Of a DNA stretch of 64,000 bases, positions 45,169 to 57,104 are shown in pieces. The position numbers were made by a program, and so were the translations under genes. The notes beneath the pieces are model-generated. The model had not been told where the DNA came from and made no database searches. It saw only the letters and a list, made by a program, of their open reading frames with translations. This DNA comes from Herbaspirillum hiltneri N3. Lineage in GTDB: Bacteria > Pseudomonadota > Gammaproteobacteria > Burkholderiales > Burkholderiaceae_D. Each line of letters starts with the position of its first letter. The stretch's first letter is position 1. The stretch spans positions 3,596,001 to 3,660,000 of the forward strand of contig NZ_CP011409.1 of assembly GCF_001267925.1 (NCBI RefSeq), given 5' to 3'.

Positions 45169-47274
45169 TTATTTGCCAAACGGAAACGGCATGAACCAAA
45201 CCAGGAAACCCAGCACCCCGATAATCATCACGAAAGCGTAATGGTAGATGTAACCGGATTGCCACAGGCGCGTGACCTTCGAGAACCAGTTGACGACCTT
45301 GGCGCTGCCGTTGACGACCAGGCCGTCGATCAGGCCCTTGTCGCCGATAGTCCACAGGCCGGAGCCCAGCATGCGCGCGCCGCCGGCAAATACGACGTCA
45401 TTGAACTTGTCCATGTAGTACTTGTTGTCCAGCAAGGTGTAGATCGCGCTGAACTTGTCCTTGAACCAGGCAGGAACGCGCGGGTTAACCATGTAGAAGT
45501 AGTACGCCGTCACCACGCCGGCAATCGCCAGCCACAGCGGCGCGGATGTCAGCGAATGCACCGCCATCGCGATCGGACCATGGAATTCATGCGCCAGCTC
45601 TTCGAGAGCCTTGTGGTTTTCGCCGACGAAAATCACGTTCTTGAAGAAATCACCGAAGACCAGCGGCGAGATCGCGAAGAAACCGATGATGACCGATGGA
45701 ATGGCCAGCAGGATCAGCGGCAATGTCACCACAAGCGGCGACTCGTGCGGCTTCTGGCCCGGGGCCAGACCGTGATGTTCGTGGTCGTCGTGCGCATCGT
45801 CATCATGGCCGTGCGCATCGTGTGCATGATCGTCGTGCGCACCGTGTGCAGCAGCAGGTGCATGATGATCATCATGGCCATGTGCATCGGCCTTGCCGAA
45901 ACGCTCTTCGCCATGGAACACCATGAAGTACATGCGGAACGAATAGAACGCGGTCACGAACACGCTGGCCAGCACGGCGAAGTAGGCAAAACCGGAACCC
46001 GCCAGATGGGATTCGGCGGCAGCTTCGATGATGCTGTCCTTCGAATAGAAACCGGAGAAGAACGGCGTGCCGATCAGCGCCAGGGAACCCAGCAGCGACG
46101 TGATCCAGGTGATCGGCATGTATTTGCGCAGGCCGCCCATGTTGCGCATGTCCTGGTCATGGTGCATGCCGATGATCACGGAACCGGCGCCGAGGAACAG
46201 CAGCGCCTTGAAGAATGCGTGCGTCATCAGGTGGAATACGGCGACCGAATAAGCCGAGGCGCCCAGCGCGACGGTCATGTAACCCAACTGCGACAGTGTC
46301 GAATATGCCACCACGCGCTTGATGTCGGTCTGCATGGTGCCGAGGAAGCCCATGAACAGCGCGGTGATTGCGCCGATCACGAGAATCACGGACAAGGCAG
46401 TGTCGGACAGTTCGAACAGCGGCGACATGCGGGTCACCATGAAGATGCCGGCGGTCACCATCGTCGCCGCGTGAATCAGCGCGGAAATCGGGGTCGGGCC
46501 TTCCATCGAATCAGGCAGCCAGACGTGCAGCGGGAACTGCGCAGACTTGCCCATCGCGCCGACGAACAGGCAGATACATGCCACGGTCAGCAACATCCAG
46601 TCGGTGCCCGGCAACGTCAGCTGAGCCAACTCGCCGCGCTTGGCAAACACTTCGCCGTAATTCATGGAACCGGCGTAGGCCAGCAACAGGCCAATGCCGA
46701 GGATAAAGCCGAAGTCGCCGACGCGGTTGACCAGGAAGGCCTTCATGTTGGCCTTGATCGCGGTCGGACGGGTGTACCAGAAACCGATCAGCAGATAGGA
46801 AACCAGGCCCACTGCTTCCCAGCCGAAGAACAGTTGCAGGAAGTTGTTGCTCATGACGAGCATCAGCATCGAGAACGTGAACAGCGAGATGTACGAGAAG
46901 AAGCGGTTGTAGCCGTCATCGTCTTTCATGTAGCCGATGGTGTAGACGTGCACCATGAGGGACACGAAGGTCACCACGCACATCATCATCGCCGTCAGGC
47001 TGTCGATCAGAAAGCCGACTTCCAGCTTCAGTCCGGCCACCGTCATCCAGGTGTACAGCGTGCCGTTGTAGGTCGCGCCGTCGATTACCGCCAGCAAGGT
47101 CTGGACGGAAATGATCAGTGCGATCAACACGCCGAGGATGGTCGCCGTGTGCGAAACCTTGCGGCCGACTACATTGCCGAAGAACTTCGTCCCGAGCAGG
47201 CCTGCGATCGCAGAACCGGCCAACGGCGCCAGTGGTACGGCCAAAAGAAGATGTGGGTTAAGTTGCCCCGCCAT
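45169..47274 (-). CDS. nuoL: NADH-quinone oxidoreductase subunit L with His/Asp-rich insert
   Basis: Largest antiporter-like subunit of complex I, 701 residues from the ATG at 47274, which starts [18 protein letters not shown]; earlier in-frame codons lie in the gap to nuoK. About 16 hydrophobic segments including the long C-terminal amphipathic helix. An unusual hydrophilic loop near residues 459-505 contains about 14 histidines and 11 aspartates ([19 protein letters not shown] and so on), not part of the E. coli protein. Conserved proton-channel motif [24 protein letters not shown] is intact. Confidence 0.96.
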   Translation of the reverse strand: [701 protein letters not shown]

Positions 47275-47294
47275 GATGAACCTTATCGCTATTT

Positions 47295-47333
47295 GGGTTC
47301 TCTTCGAATCGGGAAGATTCTCGGAGAACACCC
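47295..47333 (-). other. Hairpin in the nuoK-nuoL gap
   Basis: GGGTTCTC (47295-47302) pairs with GAGAAC-A-CCC (47324-47333), with an inner stem GAATC/GATTC around GGGAA. No T run follows on the minus strand, so it is a structured intercistronic segment rather than a terminator. Confidence 0.4.
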
Positions 47334-47411
47334 ATCTTTAAATGAAATTTACATTCAATCCATGTGCACTGCGAATGCACCAACACTCAAAACCAAGCTC
47401 AACCGATCCGC

Positions 47412-47720
47412 TTATCCCTTGAGCGTGTCCAGATCTTCCACGTTGATGGTGTCCAGATTACGGAACAGCACCACCAGGATGGCCAGGCCGATTGCGGATT
47501 CCGCAGCCGCGACCGTGAGGATGAAGAACACGAAGATCTGCCCTGCCGCATCGCCGAGGTAATGCGAGAAGGCGATGAAGTTCATGTTCACCGCCAGCAG
47601 CATCAGTTCGATTGCCATGAGCAACACGATGACGTTCTTGCGATTGAGGAAAATGCCGACGATCGAGATCGCGAACAGGATCGCGCCGAGGATCAGATAA
47701 TGCGAGAGCGAGAGAGTCAT
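47412..47720 (-). CDS. nuoK: NADH-quinone oxidoreductase subunit K
   Basis: Small membrane subunit of 102 residues with three hydrophobic segments, containing the two membrane glutamates in [17 protein letters not shown] and [11 protein letters not shown]. Start is the ATG at 47720; the in-frame extension to 47768 lies in nuoJ and is excluded. It is 13 bases after nuoJ. Confidence 0.96.
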   Translation of the reverse strand: MTLSLSHYLILGAILFAISIVGIFLNRKNVIVLLMAIELMLLAVNMNFIAFSHYLGDAAGQIFVFFILTVAAAESAIGLAILVVLFRNLDTINVEDLDTLKG

Positions 47721-47733
47721 GATTGCGCGCCCC

Positions 47734-48378
47734 TTAGGATTGTTGTTCCGCGCCCGATGCCTGTGCATCGTCGCCGGTGTTGCGGGTGGATTCTGCCTTC
47801 ATCTTGACCAAGCGAACGCGATCGGTGCTCTTGACCTTGACTGCATCAGCCGGCGAGAAGTACTTGCTGTCCTTGCGGCGACGCAGCGTCAGCGCCACGG
47901 CGGCCACGATGGCGACCAGCAGGATCACGGCAGCGACTTCAAAGGCGTAGACGTATTCGGTGTAGATCTGCATGCCCAGCGCCTTGGTGGTGCCGATGGT
48001 ATTGGCTGCAGCCGGCACTTGCGCTTCCGGCGCCCAGAAACTGCGCAGCAGCACCGCCGCCATTTCCAGGACGATGATCACGCCGATGGTCGCGGCCAGC
48101 GGGAAGTATCCCCAGAAGCCCTCTCGCATCTTGTCGAGATTGATGTCGAGCATCATCACCACGAACAGGAACAGCACCATCACCGCGCCGACGTAGACCA
48201 GCACCAGCACGATGGCGAGGAATTCCGCCTTCAGCAACATCCAGATACCGGCCGCAGAAAAGAAGGCCAGCACGAGGAACAGGGCCGCATGCACCGGATT
48301 GCGGGCCGTAATGACGCGTAATGCGGCGAGCACGAGGACCACCGAAAACGCATAGAACAAGACAGTTTTAAATTCCAT
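47734..48378 (-). CDS. nuoJ: NADH-quinone oxidoreductase subunit J
   Basis: Membrane subunit of 214 residues with five hydrophobic segments, part of the quinone-linked proton path. Conserved [19 protein letters not shown] segment is present. The C-terminus is extended by a charged tail (about residues 165-214), common in betaproteobacteria. Start is the ATG at 48378; a TTG two codons earlier is less likely. A 136-base gap separates it from nuoI. Confidence 0.95.
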   Translation of the reverse strand: MEFKTVLFYAFSVVLVLAALRVITARNPVHAALFLVLAFFSAAGIWMLLKAEFLAIVLVLVYVGAVMVLFLFVVMMLDINLDKMREGFWGYFPLAATIGVIIVLEMAAVLLRSFWAPEAQVPAAANTIGTTKALGMQIYTEYVYAFEVAAVILLVAIVAAVALTLRRRKDSKYFSPADAVKVKSTDRVRLVKMKAESTRNTGDDAQASGAEQQS

Positions 48379-48514
48379 AATCAACCAAAAAGTTGGCTAA
48401 ACCAGCATCAGATCATTCGATCGCCCGATCCATCGATCAGGCTATCCAACGAGCCTCAGACCCGATCATCTCAGCGGCACGCACCAACCTGCACGCATGC
48501 CGTCCCGAACTCAA

Positions 48515-49003
48515 TCAACGATATGCAGCGTCTGCAGTACGTGCAGCGGCAATTTCATTTTCGTAACGATCACCAACGGCCAGCAGCATTTCCTTGGTGT
48601 AGTACAGATCGCCGCGCTTTTCACCGTGGTATTCCAGGATGTGCGTTTCAACGATCGAATCGACCGGGCACGATTCCTCGCAGAAACCGCAGAAAATGCA
48701 CTTGGTCAGATCAATGTCGTAACGCGTGGTGCGGCGCGAACCGTCATCACGCTGTTCCGATTCGATCGTGATCGCCATCGCAGGGCAAACCGCTTCGCAC
48801 AGCTTGCAGGCGATGCAGCGTTCTTCACCGTTCGGATAGCGGCGCAAGGCGTGCAGACCGCGGAAACGCGGCGACTGCGGCGTCTTCTCTTCCGGGAATT
48901 GAATCGTGATCTTGCGCGCGAACAGGTAACGGCCGGTCAGGGCCAGGCCCTTGAACAGCTCCCGCAACATCAGGCTGCCGAAAAAATCCTTAATAGCTTC
49001 CAT
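48515..49003 (-). CDS. nuoI: NADH-quinone oxidoreductase subunit I
   Basis: Peripheral ferredoxin-like subunit of 162 residues carrying two [4Fe-4S] clusters (N6a, N6b): [12 protein letters not shown] and [12 protein letters not shown]. It passes electrons toward quinone. Start is the ATG at 49003 giving [13 protein letters not shown]; the frame extends upstream but overlaps nuoH and has no family character. Confidence 0.97.
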   Translation of the reverse strand: MEAIKDFFGSLMLRELFKGLALTGRYLFARKITIQFPEEKTPQSPRFRGLHALRRYPNGEERCIACKLCEAVCPAMAITIESEQRDDGSRRTTRYDIDLTKCIFCGFCEESCPVDSIVETHILEYHGEKRGDLYYTKEMLLAVGDRYENEIAAARTADAAYR

Positions 49004-49025
49004 GCTTCTCACCTCAGCCTTTACA

Positions 49026-50105
49026 TTACTTCCAAATATTCCACGAGGTCTGCATCCAGGTCGCAACGATCACCAGATACACCAATGTCAGCGGAATGAA
49101 CACTTTCCAGCCCAAACGCATGATCTGGTCATAGCGGTAGCGCGGGAACGATGCGCGCACCCAGATGAACAGCGACACGATGAAGAAGGTCTTGATGCCC
49201 AGCCAGATCCAGCCCGGAATGAAGTCCAGGATGCTCAGCGGCGATGCCCAGCCGCCCAGGAACAGCAGCGCGGTCAGGATCGAAATCAGCCACATGTTGG
49301 CGTATTCGGCCAGGAAGAACATCGCGAACGACATGCCCGAGTATTCGATCATGTGACCGGCCACGATTTCGGATTCGCCCTCAACCACGTCGAACGGGTG
49401 GCGGTTGGTTTCAGCGATGCCCGAGACGATGTAGATCACGAAAATCGGCAGCAGCGACAGCCAGTTCCACGACAGGAAACCGAGGCCGTGATCGGCGAAG
49501 TAACCCTTGCCCTGGCTGGTGACGATGTCGATCAGGTTCAGGCTGCCGGACACCATCAGCACGATGACCAGGCAGAAGCCCATCGAGATTTCGTACGACA
49601 CCATCTGCGCCGAGGCGCGCATGGCGCCAAGGAACGCGTACTTCGAGTTGGACGCCCAGCCGGCGATGATCACGCCGTAGACTTCCATCGAAGTGATCGC
49701 CATGACGAACAGCAGACCGGCATTGACGTTGGCGATGACCGCTTCCGGTCCGAACGGGATCACCGCCCAGGCGGCTAGCGCCGGCATGATGGTCATGATC
49801 GGCGCGATGAAGAACAGCACCTTGCTGGCGCGCGCCGGCGTGGTCACTTCCTTGAAGATCAGTTTCAGCGCATCGGCAATCGGTTGCAGCAGACCGGCAG
49901 GACCGACGCGATTCGGACCGAGACGGACGTGCATCCAGCCGATCAGCTTGCGCTCCCACAGCGTCAGGTAAGCAACGCAGCCCAGCAGCGGCACCATCAC
50001 GACCAGAATCTTCAGCAGGCTCCAGACGAAGGTCCAGACATACGGCCAGGCCGTACCCAGATACGTGGGGCCGACTGCGTTGATGTTGGCAATCAGTTGA
50101 TCCAT
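49026..50105 (-). CDS. nuoH: NADH-quinone oxidoreductase subunit H
   Basis: Membrane subunit of 359 residues with about eight hydrophobic segments, forming the quinone chamber with NuoB and NuoD. The motif [22 protein letters not shown] and the loop [20 protein letters not shown] are intact. The ATG at 50105 overlaps the nuoG stop by one base (TAATG), so the two are translationally coupled. Confidence 0.97.
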   Translation of the reverse strand: MDQLIANINAVGPTYLGTAWPYVWTFVWSLLKILVVMVPLLGCVAYLTLWERKLIGWMHVRLGPNRVGPAGLLQPIADALKLIFKEVTTPARASKVLFFIAPIMTIMPALAAWAVIPFGPEAVIANVNAGLLFVMAITSMEVYGVIIAGWASNSKYAFLGAMRASAQMVSYEISMGFCLVIVLMVSGSLNLIDIVTSQGKGYFADHGLGFLSWNWLSLLPIFVIYIVSGIAETNRHPFDVVEGESEIVAGHMIEYSGMSFAMFFLAEYANMWLISILTALLFLGGWASPLSILDFIPGWIWLGIKTFFIVSLFIWVRASFPRYRYDQIMRLGWKVFIPLTLVYLVIVATWMQTSWNIWK

Positions 50106-52432
50106 TACGCTTTCTCCACAACGATTGCGCCGAACATGCTGCCCAGATTGGCGGTGCTTGCATGGGCGGCTGCTACTCGTACGACGTTTTCCGGCAAGGT
50201 CTTGTCGATGGCTGCAGTCAGCAGCGCGCTGCCCTGCCCTTGCTTGACGCTGACGCGATCGCCGGCGGCGATGCCGAGTTTTTGCGACAAGGCCGACGAC
50301 AGCCATGCCTTCGGCGCCTGGCCGTCTTGCGTTTGCAGCAGCGCCGGCGAACGGCGTGCGATGGCATCGGCAAAATGGATAGGCACGTCGGCCAGGCGTT
50401 CCAGCGCGCCGTTGGCGGCAACGCCGCCTGCTTGCGGGGCCAGCTTGGCGAGGTTGTTCAGGCGAGCCGACAGATCGGTTTCAGTGCCGATGACTTCGGC
50501 GCGAATCGATTCCGACGTTTCGTAGTCGAAATTCTGCAGACCGAGCAGATTGCCCAGGACGCGCAACACCTTCCATGCCGGACGGGCGTCGCCCAGCGGC
50601 TTGACGGTGCCGTTGAAACTTTGCGCACGGCCTTCGGCGTTGACGAAAGTGCCCGAAGTTTCGGTGAACGGTGCGATCGGCAGCAACACGTCGGCATAAT
50701 CGGCGCCGTGCTTGAATGCCGACATCACGACGACCATTTCGGCTTGCTTCAGCGCGGCGGCGGCGGCCTGCGCATCGTGGCTGTCGAGTTCCGGTTCGGC
50801 GTTCAGCAGCAAGTAGGCCTTGCGCGGTTGCGCGAAAGCCTGCAGCGCGTTGGCGCCGTCCTTGCCTGGGATCGCGTTGGCGAGGTAACCGCCGACGGCG
50901 TTGCCGCCCTCAGTCAGGTAACCCAGCTTGGCACCGGTTTGTTCGGCGATCCATTGCGCGGCGGCGTGCAGTTGCGATGCTTGCGGATGTTGCGCAGCGG
51001 CGTTGCCCAGCAACACGGCCTTGGACGTGCCGGACAGCAGGCTGGCTGCGGTCTGCTTGGCTTCCTGCGACGCTTCGATGTTCTCGAAGCCGGCCGGAGC
51101 AGCTATACCCTTGGCTTGCGCCACGGCGGCAACGACGCCGCTCAGTGCTGCCAGCCATGCGGATGGCGCCGCGATGATCTTGTTGGCGACCGGCATCAGC
51201 AGGTCGTCGTCGGCGGCGTGCAGGACGCTGATCTTGGCGCCGCTCTTGACTGCCTGGCGCAGACGCGCGGTCAGCAGCGGATGATCCTTGCGCAGGAACG
51301 AGCCGATGATCAGGGCGCGATTCAGTTCAGAGAATTCGACGATGGACATGCCCAGCCATGGATTGACCTGGTGGTCCAGCGCGAAGTCGGATTGACGCAG
51401 GCGGAAATCGATGTTTTCCGAACCCAGGCCGCGCACGACTTTTTGCAGCAATGTCAGTTCTTCCAGCGTCGAATACGGTGTACCCAACGCCGCGATGGCG
51501 CTGGCGCCGTGTTCGTGGCGGATATTGCGCAGGCCGTGTGCGACGTATTCCAGTGCAACTTGCCATTCGACTTCCTGCCACTTGCCGTCTTGCTTCAGCA
51601 TCGGCTTGGTCAGGCGCTCTTCGCTGTCCAGCGCTTCGTAGGCGAAGCGGTCCTTGTCGGAAATCCAGCATTCGTTGACTGCTTCGTTTTCCAGCGGCAG
51701 AACGCGCATGACCTTGCCGCCCTTGACCTGAACGATCAGGTTGGCGCCGAGGCTGTCATGCGGGCTGACCGACTTGCGGCGTGACAATTCCCACGTACGC
51801 GCAGCGTAGCGGAACGGCTTCGATGTCAACGCGCCGACCGGGCACAGATCGATCATGTTGCCCGACAGTTCGGAGTTGACGGTGTTGCCGACAAAGGTGG
51901 TGATCTCGGAGTGCTCGCCGCGACCCAGCATGCCCAGTTCCATGACGCCGGCGACTTCCTGGCCGAAGCGCACGCAGCGTGTGCAGTGGATGCAACGGTT
52001 CATTTCCTTCATGGAGATCAGCGGACCGACGTCCTTCGGCGGCACGACGCGCTTTTCTTCTTCGTAGCGCGAAGTGGAACTGCCGTAGCCGACCGCCAGA
52101 TCCTGCAGCTGGCACTCGCCGCCCTGATCGCAGATCGGGCAATCCAGCGGATGGTTGATCAGCAGGAATTCCATGACGCCTTTTTGCGCCTTGACCGCCT
52201 TGTCGCTCGCGGTACGAACGATCATGCCCGCCGTGACCGGGGTCGCACAGGCAGGCAAAGGCTTCGGCGCCTTTTCGACGTCGACCAGACACATGCGGCA
52301 GTTGGCCGCAATGGATAATTTTTTGTGATAACAAAAATGAGGAATGTAAGTGCCGACCTTGTTGGCAGCATCCATAACCATGCTGCCTTCTTGCACTTCA
52401 ACTTTTTTGCCGTCTATTTCGATTTCAACCAT
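50105..52432 (-). CDS. nuoG: NADH-quinone oxidoreductase subunit G
   Basis: 775-residue iron-sulfur subunit. It has the N-terminal [2Fe-2S] site ([10 protein letters not shown] and ACATPV), the [14 protein letters not shown] cluster site, and the [14 protein letters not shown] and LCPVG site. The segment after it lacks the extra Cys quartet of the distal N7 cluster found in some bacteria. The C-terminal part is molybdopterin-oxidoreductase-like but without cofactor. Start ATG at 52432. Confidence 0.95.
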   Translation of the reverse strand: MVEIEIDGKKVEVQEGSMVMDAANKVGTYIPHFCYHKKLSIAANCRMCLVDVEKAPKPLPACATPVTAGMIVRTASDKAVKAQKGVMEFLLINHPLDCPICDQGGECQLQDLAVGYGSSTSRYEEEKRVVPPKDVGPLISMKEMNRCIHCTRCVRFGQEVAGVMELGMLGRGEHSEITTFVGNTVNSELSGNMIDLCPVGALTSKPFRYAARTWELSRRKSVSPHDSLGANLIVQVKGGKVMRVLPLENEAVNECWISDKDRFAYEALDSEERLTKPMLKQDGKWQEVEWQVALEYVAHGLRNIRHEHGASAIAALGTPYSTLEELTLLQKVVRGLGSENIDFRLRQSDFALDHQVNPWLGMSIVEFSELNRALIIGSFLRKDHPLLTARLRQAVKSGAKISVLHAADDDLLMPVANKIIAAPSAWLAALSGVVAAVAQAKGIAAPAGFENIEASQEAKQTAASLLSGTSKAVLLGNAAAQHPQASQLHAAAQWIAEQTGAKLGYLTEGGNAVGGYLANAIPGKDGANALQAFAQPRKAYLLLNAEPELDSHDAQAAAAALKQAEMVVVMSAFKHGADYADVLLPIAPFTETSGTFVNAEGRAQSFNGTVKPLGDARPAWKVLRVLGNLLGLQNFDYETSESIRAEVIGTETDLSARLNNLAKLAPQAGGVAANGALERLADVPIHFADAIARRSPALLQTQDGQAPKAWLSSALSQKLGIAAGDRVSVKQGQGSALLTAAIDKTLPENVVRVAAAHASTANLGSMFGAIVVEKA

Positions 52433-52523
52433 GGCTTTTTGCCCAAGCTAAGTATTCTTTTGACCTTGAAGACATGCGCCCTGCCTTGTCGCCGTTCGCA
52501 TGTCTTGCCGTGCTGCTTGCCGC

Positions 52524-53819
52524 TTAAATATAAGCCGGCACCGAGCAGTGTTTGTGCTCGATGTGATACTCAAATTCTTCGCGGAAGTTCTTGATGAAAG
52601 CTCGCACCGGCATCGCCGCCGCATCGCCCAGCGCGCAGATGGTGCGGCCCTGGATGTTGTCGGCAACCGAATTGAGCACATCGAGGTCTTCCAGCTTGCC
52701 GTGACCGTTTTCGATACGCTCGACCATGCGGTACATCCAGCCTGTGCCTTCGCGGCACGGCGTACATTGACCGCAGGATTCTTCGTAGTAGAAATACGCC
52801 AGGCGCAGCAGCGACTTGACCATGCAACGCGTTTCATCCATGACGATGACCGCGCCCGAACCCAGCATCGAGCCGGCCTTGGCGATGGCGTCGTAGTCCA
52901 TGGTGGTTTCCATCATGACGTCGCCGCGGATCACCGGAGCGGACGAACCGCCTGGAATCACCGCCTTGAGCTTCTTGCCGCCGCGCATACCGCCAGCCAG
53001 TTCCAGCAGCGTCGAGAACGGCGTGCCGAGCGGGATTTCATAATTGCCCGGACGCTCGACGTCACCGGAGATCGAGAAGATCTTGGTGCCGCCGTTGTTC
53101 GGCTTGCCGATGTCGGCGTAGGCTTGCGCGCCGATCTTGAAGATGAACGGGACAGCTGCGAAGGTTTCGGTATTGTTGATCGTGGTCGGCTTGCCGTACA
53201 GGCCGAAGCTGGCTGGGAACGGCGGCTTGAAGCGCGGCTGGCCCTTCTTGCCTTCCAGCGACTCCAGCAACGCAGTTTCTTCGCCGCAGATATAGGCGCC
53301 GTAACCATGGTGGCCGTGCAGCTGGAAGCTGAAATTGGTGCCGAGGATGTTGTCGCCCAGGAAGCCCGCAGCGCGCGCCTCTTCCAGCGCTTCTTCAAAA
53401 CGCAGGTACGCGTCGAAGATTTCGCCGTGGATGTAGTTGTAGCCGACCGTGATGCCCATTGCGTAGCCGCCGATGATCATGCCTTCGATCAGCGAGTGCG
53501 GGTTGTAGCGAATGATGTCGCGGTCCTTGAACGTGCCCGGTTCGCCTTCATCGCTGTTGCAGACCAGGTACTTCTGTCCTGGGAACTGGCGCGGCATGAA
53601 ACTCCACTTCAGGCCGGTCGGGAAACCCGCACCGCCGCGACCACGCAAGCCCGAAGACTTGAGCTCGGCGATGACTTGTTCAGGAGTGATGTTTTCAGCC
53701 AGGATACGCTTGAGCGACTCGTAGCCGCCACGCTTGACGTAATCCTCCAGGTGCCAGTTCTGGCCATCCAGATCCGCCAGGATCAGCGGTTTGATATGAC
53801 GATCGTGCAGACAAGTCAT
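52524..53819 (-). CDS. nuoF: NADH-quinone oxidoreductase subunit F
   Basis: NADH- and FMN-binding subunit of 431 residues, where electrons enter complex I. The nucleotide-binding [13 protein letters not shown] segment is intact, and the [4Fe-4S] N3 ligands are in [15 protein letters not shown]. The ATG at 53819 overlaps the nuoE stop by four bases (ATGA). The longer frame to 53873 is excluded. Confidence 0.97.
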   Translation of the reverse strand: MTCLHDRHIKPLILADLDGQNWHLEDYVKRGGYESLKRILAENITPEQVIAELKSSGLRGRGGAGFPTGLKWSFMPRQFPGQKYLVCNSDEGEPGTFKDRDIIRYNPHSLIEGMIIGGYAMGITVGYNYIHGEIFDAYLRFEEALEEARAAGFLGDNILGTNFSFQLHGHHGYGAYICGEETALLESLEGKKGQPRFKPPFPASFGLYGKPTTINNTETFAAVPFIFKIGAQAYADIGKPNNGGTKIFSISGDVERPGNYEIPLGTPFSTLLELAGGMRGGKKLKAVIPGGSSAPVIRGDVMMETTMDYDAIAKAGSMLGSGAVIVMDETRCMVKSLLRLAYFYYEESCGQCTPCREGTGWMYRMVERIENGHGKLEDLDVLNSVADNIQGRTICALGDAAAMPVRAFIKNFREEFEYHIEHKHCSVPAYI

Positions 53820-54307
53820 TTCTTGAGTTCCTCCAGCAGCGCGTCGATCTTGTCGTTCGACATCCAGCTGCACATGCGGTGATTATTGACCAGCATGACA
53901 GGTGCGTCGCCGCATGCGCCCATGCATTCGCCTTCGACGATCGTGAACTGACCGTCGGCGGTGGTTTCCTTGTAGCCGACACCGAGCGTGTGCTTCAGGT
54001 GATGCGCCGCACGGTCGCCGCCAGACAGCAGGCATGGCAGATTCGTACAGACGGTGATCTTGTGCTTGCCCTGCGGGCTGGTGTTGAACATGTTGTAGAA
54101 CGTGGCGACTTCCTGCACGGCCACCGCAGGCATGCCGATGTAGTCGGCGATTTCCTGTTGCAGCTCGGCAGGCAGCCAGCCGTGTTCGTCCTGCGCAATG
54201 CGCAGCGCGGACATGACGGCCGACTGGCGTTGATCCGCCGGGTATTTCGCGAGTTCGCGATCGATTTTCTTTAGAGCGTCTTGACTTAACAGCATATCGT
54301 TGGCCAT
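53816..54307 (-). CDS. nuoE: NADH-quinone oxidoreductase subunit E
   Basis: 163-residue thioredoxin-like subunit with a [2Fe-2S] cluster (N1a); ligands are CTNLPC and CMGAC ([11 protein letters not shown]). It partners NuoF. Start ATG at 54307. Overlaps nuoF by four bases. A palindrome AACCCGCGCGGGTT (54329-54342) lies upstream in the gap to nuoD. Confidence 0.96.
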   Translation of the reverse strand: MANDMLLSQDALKKIDRELAKYPADQRQSAVMSALRIAQDEHGWLPAELQQEIADYIGMPAVAVQEVATFYNMFNTSPQGKHKITVCTNLPCLLSGGDRAAHHLKHTLGVGYKETTADGQFTIVEGECMGACGDAPVMLVNNHRMCSWMSNDKIDALLEELKK

Positions 54308-54396
54308 CCGTGCGCATGGTTTTTTGAGAACCCGCGCGGGTTTATCGGATATTCCCCAGAACCTAATGGGTTTTCAAAAACATCCAGAGACCGGCT

Positions 54397-55650
54397 TTAC
54401 CGGTCGATTTCACCAAACACAATGTCTTGCGTGCCGATGATGGTTACGGCATCGGCAATCATGTGACCCTTGGCCATCTCATTGAGACTTTGCAAATGCG
54501 CATAACCGGGCGCACGGATCTTCATGCGGTAAGGCTTGTTGGCGCCGTCCGACACGAGGTAGATGCCGAACTCGCCCTTCGGATGTTCAACCGCTGCATA
54601 CGTTTCGCCCGGCGGCACGTGGAAGCCTTCGGTGAACAGTTTGAAGTGGTGGATCAGGTCTTCCATGTTGGACTTCATGTCCACGCGCGGCGGCGGTGCA
54701 ATCTTGTGATTGTCGATGATGACCGGACCCGGGTTGTTGCGCAGCCACTCGACGCATTGCTTGATGATGCGGTTCGACTGGCGCATTTCTTCCACGCGCA
54801 CCAGGTAGCGGTCATAGCAGTCGCCGTTCTTGCCGACCGGGATGTCGAAATCGAGCAAGTCGTAGACTTCGTACGGCTGCTTCTTGCGCAGATCCCATTC
54901 AATGCCCGAACCGCGCAGCATCGGACCGGAAAAGCCCATTGCCATCGCACGTTCCGGCGAGACCACGCCGACGCCGACCAGACGCTGCTTCCAGATGCGG
55001 TTGTCGGTCAGCAGTGTTTCGTACTCGTCGACGTATTTCGGGAAACGGTTGGTGAAGTCTTCAATGAAGTCCAGCATCGAGCCCTGGCGGTTTTCATTGA
55101 GTTGCTTGATGGCCTTGTCGTTGCGGATGATCGACGCCTTGTACTGCGGCATCGTGTCCGGCAGGTCGCGATACACGCCGCCCGGACGATAGTAGGCTGC
55201 ATGCATCCGTGCGCCGGACACCGCTTCGTAGCAATCCATCAGGTCTTCGCGTTCGCGGAAGGCGTACAGCAGCACGCCCATCGCGCCGACGTCCAGACCG
55301 TGTGCGCCGATCCACATCAGGTGGTTCAGCAGGCGGGTGATTTCGTCGAACATGACGCGGATGTACTGGGCGCGCAGCGGCACTTCGATGCCGAGCAGCT
55401 TCTCGATGGCCATGACGTAGGCGTGCTCGTTGCACATCATCGACACGTAATCGAGACGGTCCATGTACGGAACCGATTGCAGGTAGGTTTTTTGCTCGAC
55501 CAGCTTTTCGGTGCCGCGATGCAGCAGACCGATATGCGGGTCGGCGCGCTGAATGACTTCGCCGTCCAGCTCGAGCACCAGACGCAGCACGCCGTGCGCC
55601 GCCGGATGCTGTGGACCAAAGTTCAGCGTGTAATTCTTGATTTCAGCCAT
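54397..55650 (-). CDS. nuoD: NADH-quinone oxidoreductase subunit D
   Basis: 49-kDa-type subunit, 417 residues, lining the quinone site. Conserved [22 protein letters not shown] at the N-terminus and [15 protein letters not shown] [11 protein letters not shown] are present, with the C-terminal DIVFGEIDR. The ATG at 55650 overlaps the nuoC stop by one base (TAATG). The gene is separate from nuoC rather than fused. Confidence 0.97.
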   Translation of the reverse strand: MAEIKNYTLNFGPQHPAAHGVLRLVLELDGEVIQRADPHIGLLHRGTEKLVEQKTYLQSVPYMDRLDYVSMMCNEHAYVMAIEKLLGIEVPLRAQYIRVMFDEITRLLNHLMWIGAHGLDVGAMGVLLYAFREREDLMDCYEAVSGARMHAAYYRPGGVYRDLPDTMPQYKASIIRNDKAIKQLNENRQGSMLDFIEDFTNRFPKYVDEYETLLTDNRIWKQRLVGVGVVSPERAMAMGFSGPMLRGSGIEWDLRKKQPYEVYDLLDFDIPVGKNGDCYDRYLVRVEEMRQSNRIIKQCVEWLRNNPGPVIIDNHKIAPPPRVDMKSNMEDLIHHFKLFTEGFHVPPGETYAAVEHPKGEFGIYLVSDGANKPYRMKIRAPGYAHLQSLNEMAKGHMIADAVTIIGTQDIVFGEIDR

Positions 55651-56246
55651 TATTTAATCCCGTAGTTTTCTTCACGAATGACACGCGGCGTGATTTCACG
55701 CGGCTCAATCGTTACGGGTTGATAGATCACTCGTTTCTGCTCGGCGTCGTAACGCATTTCGACATATCCCGACACCGGGAAGTCCTTTCGGAACGGATGA
55801 CCAATGAAGCCGTAGTCGGTAAGGATGCGGCGCAAGTCGTCGTGACCGTCGAACAGGATGCCGAAGAAGTCGAAGGTCTCGCGCTCGTACCAGTTGGCGG
55901 CGGACCAGATGTTCATGACCGAGGCCACCAGCGGCAGCTCGTCGTCCGGCGCAAAAACGCGCACGCGAACGCGCCAGTTATGCGTGAGCGACAGCAGATG
56001 CGAGACCACCGCAAAGCGCGGACCATCCCAGACGCCGTCGCCGTACGTCGAGTAGTCGACGCCGCACAGGTCCATCAATTCTTCGAAACGGGTATCGGCG
56101 TGATCGCGCAGAACGCGCATCGCCGAGAGATAATCGGTGGACTTGACCACTACCGTGATCTCACCCAAAGACACTGTCAAATTCTGAAGATACCCTCCAA
56201 GCGCATTGCGCAAGGCAGCTTCGAGAGTTTCCAATTTTGTAGTCAT
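55650..56246 (-). CDS. nuoC: NADH-quinone oxidoreductase subunit C
   Basis: 198-residue peripheral subunit (30-kDa type) that holds NuoD. The signature [37 protein letters not shown] is intact. Start ATG at 56246, 18 bases after nuoB. Confidence 0.96.
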   Translation of the reverse strand: MTTKLETLEAALRNALGGYLQNLTVSLGEITVVVKSTDYLSAMRVLRDHADTRFEELMDLCGVDYSTYGDGVWDGPRFAVVSHLLSLTHNWRVRVRVFAPDDELPLVASVMNIWSAANWYERETFDFFGILFDGHDDLRRILTDYGFIGHPFRKDFPVSGYVEMRYDAEQKRVIYQPVTIEPREITPRVIREENYGIK

Positions 56247-56264
56247 ACTGACCCTTCCACTCTC

Positions 56265-56741
56265 TTAGCGCGCAATGGTATTGGTGCGCTTGATCTTATT
56301 TTGCAGCTGGATCACGCCATACAGCAGCGCTTCAGCTGTCGGCGGGCAGCCTGGAACATACACGTCGACCGGCACGATGCGGTCGCAACCGCGCACGACG
56401 GAATACGAATAATGATAGTAGCCGCCGCCGTTGGCACAGGATCCCATCGAGATCACCCAGCGCGGCTCGGCCATCTGGTCGTACACCTTGCGCAGGGCCG
56501 GCGCCATCTTGTTGCACAGCGTGCCGGCAACGATCATGACATCGGACTGACGCGGCGACGGACGGAACATGATGCCGAAGCGATCCAGGTCGTAGCGCGA
56601 TGCGCCGACGTGCATCATCTCAACCGCGCAGCACGCCAGACCAAAGGTCATCGGCCACATGGAGCCGGTACGGGTCCAGTTGATTACCTTATCCAGCGAG
56701 GTGGTAACAAACCCTTCGTTTAATACGCCTTCAATTGACAT
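56265..56741 (-). CDS. nuoB: NADH-quinone oxidoreductase subunit B
   Basis: 158-residue subunit carrying the terminal [4Fe-4S] N2 cluster; its ligands are in [11 protein letters not shown] (adjacent cysteines), MGSCANGGG and VPGCPPT. It passes electrons to quinone. Start ATG at 56741, three bases after the nuoA stop. Confidence 0.97.
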   Translation of the reverse strand: MSIEGVLNEGFVTTSLDKVINWTRTGSMWPMTFGLACCAVEMMHVGASRYDLDRFGIMFRPSPRQSDVMIVAGTLCNKMAPALRKVYDQMAEPRWVISMGSCANGGGYYHYSYSVVRGCDRIVPVDVYVPGCPPTAEALLYGVIQLQNKIKRTNTIAR

Positions 56742-56744
56742 GGC

Positions 56745-57104
56745 TCACTCCCAATCCAGGGCACCCTTTTTCCAGATGTACCAAAAACCGACAACAAATT
56801 CAGCGATGAACACCATCATCGTGATGTAGCCAGACCAGCCCAGGTCGCGCATGGAAACGCCCCACGGGAAGAAAAATGCAGTTTCGAGATCAAACAGAAT
56901 GAACAGGATGGCGACGAGGTAATACCGCACATCGAATTTCATGCGGGCATCTTCAAAAGCTTCAAAGCCGCATTCGTAAGGAGAGGTCTTTTGCGCATCA
57001 GGCCGGTGAGGACCGAGCAAACGACCGAGTAACTGAGGAGCGACACCAACACCGATGCCGACTAGGATAAACAACAGAACTGGAAAGTAATTTTCGAGGT
57101 TCAC
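56745..57104 (-). CDS. nuoA: NADH-quinone oxidoreductase subunit A
   Basis: 119-residue membrane subunit with three hydrophobic segments; the conserved loop [34 protein letters not shown] is intact. Start is a GTG at 57104; no in-frame ATG precedes it before a stop, and the N-terminus [11 protein letters not shown] is the usual one. First gene of the complex I operon. Confidence 0.96.
   Translation of the reverse strand: MNLENYFPVLLFILVGIGVGVAPQLLGRLLGPHRPDAQKTSPYECGFEAFEDARMKFDVRYYLVAILFILFDLETAFFFPWGVSMRDLGWSGYITMMVFIAEFVVGFWYIWKKGALDWE

Noticed and set aside
41898..47562. Long plus-strand frames (up to 808 codons) opposite nuoN, nuoM and nuoL
   Set aside because: Their products are low-complexity, Arg/His/Gln-rich shadows of the membrane genes on the other strand.
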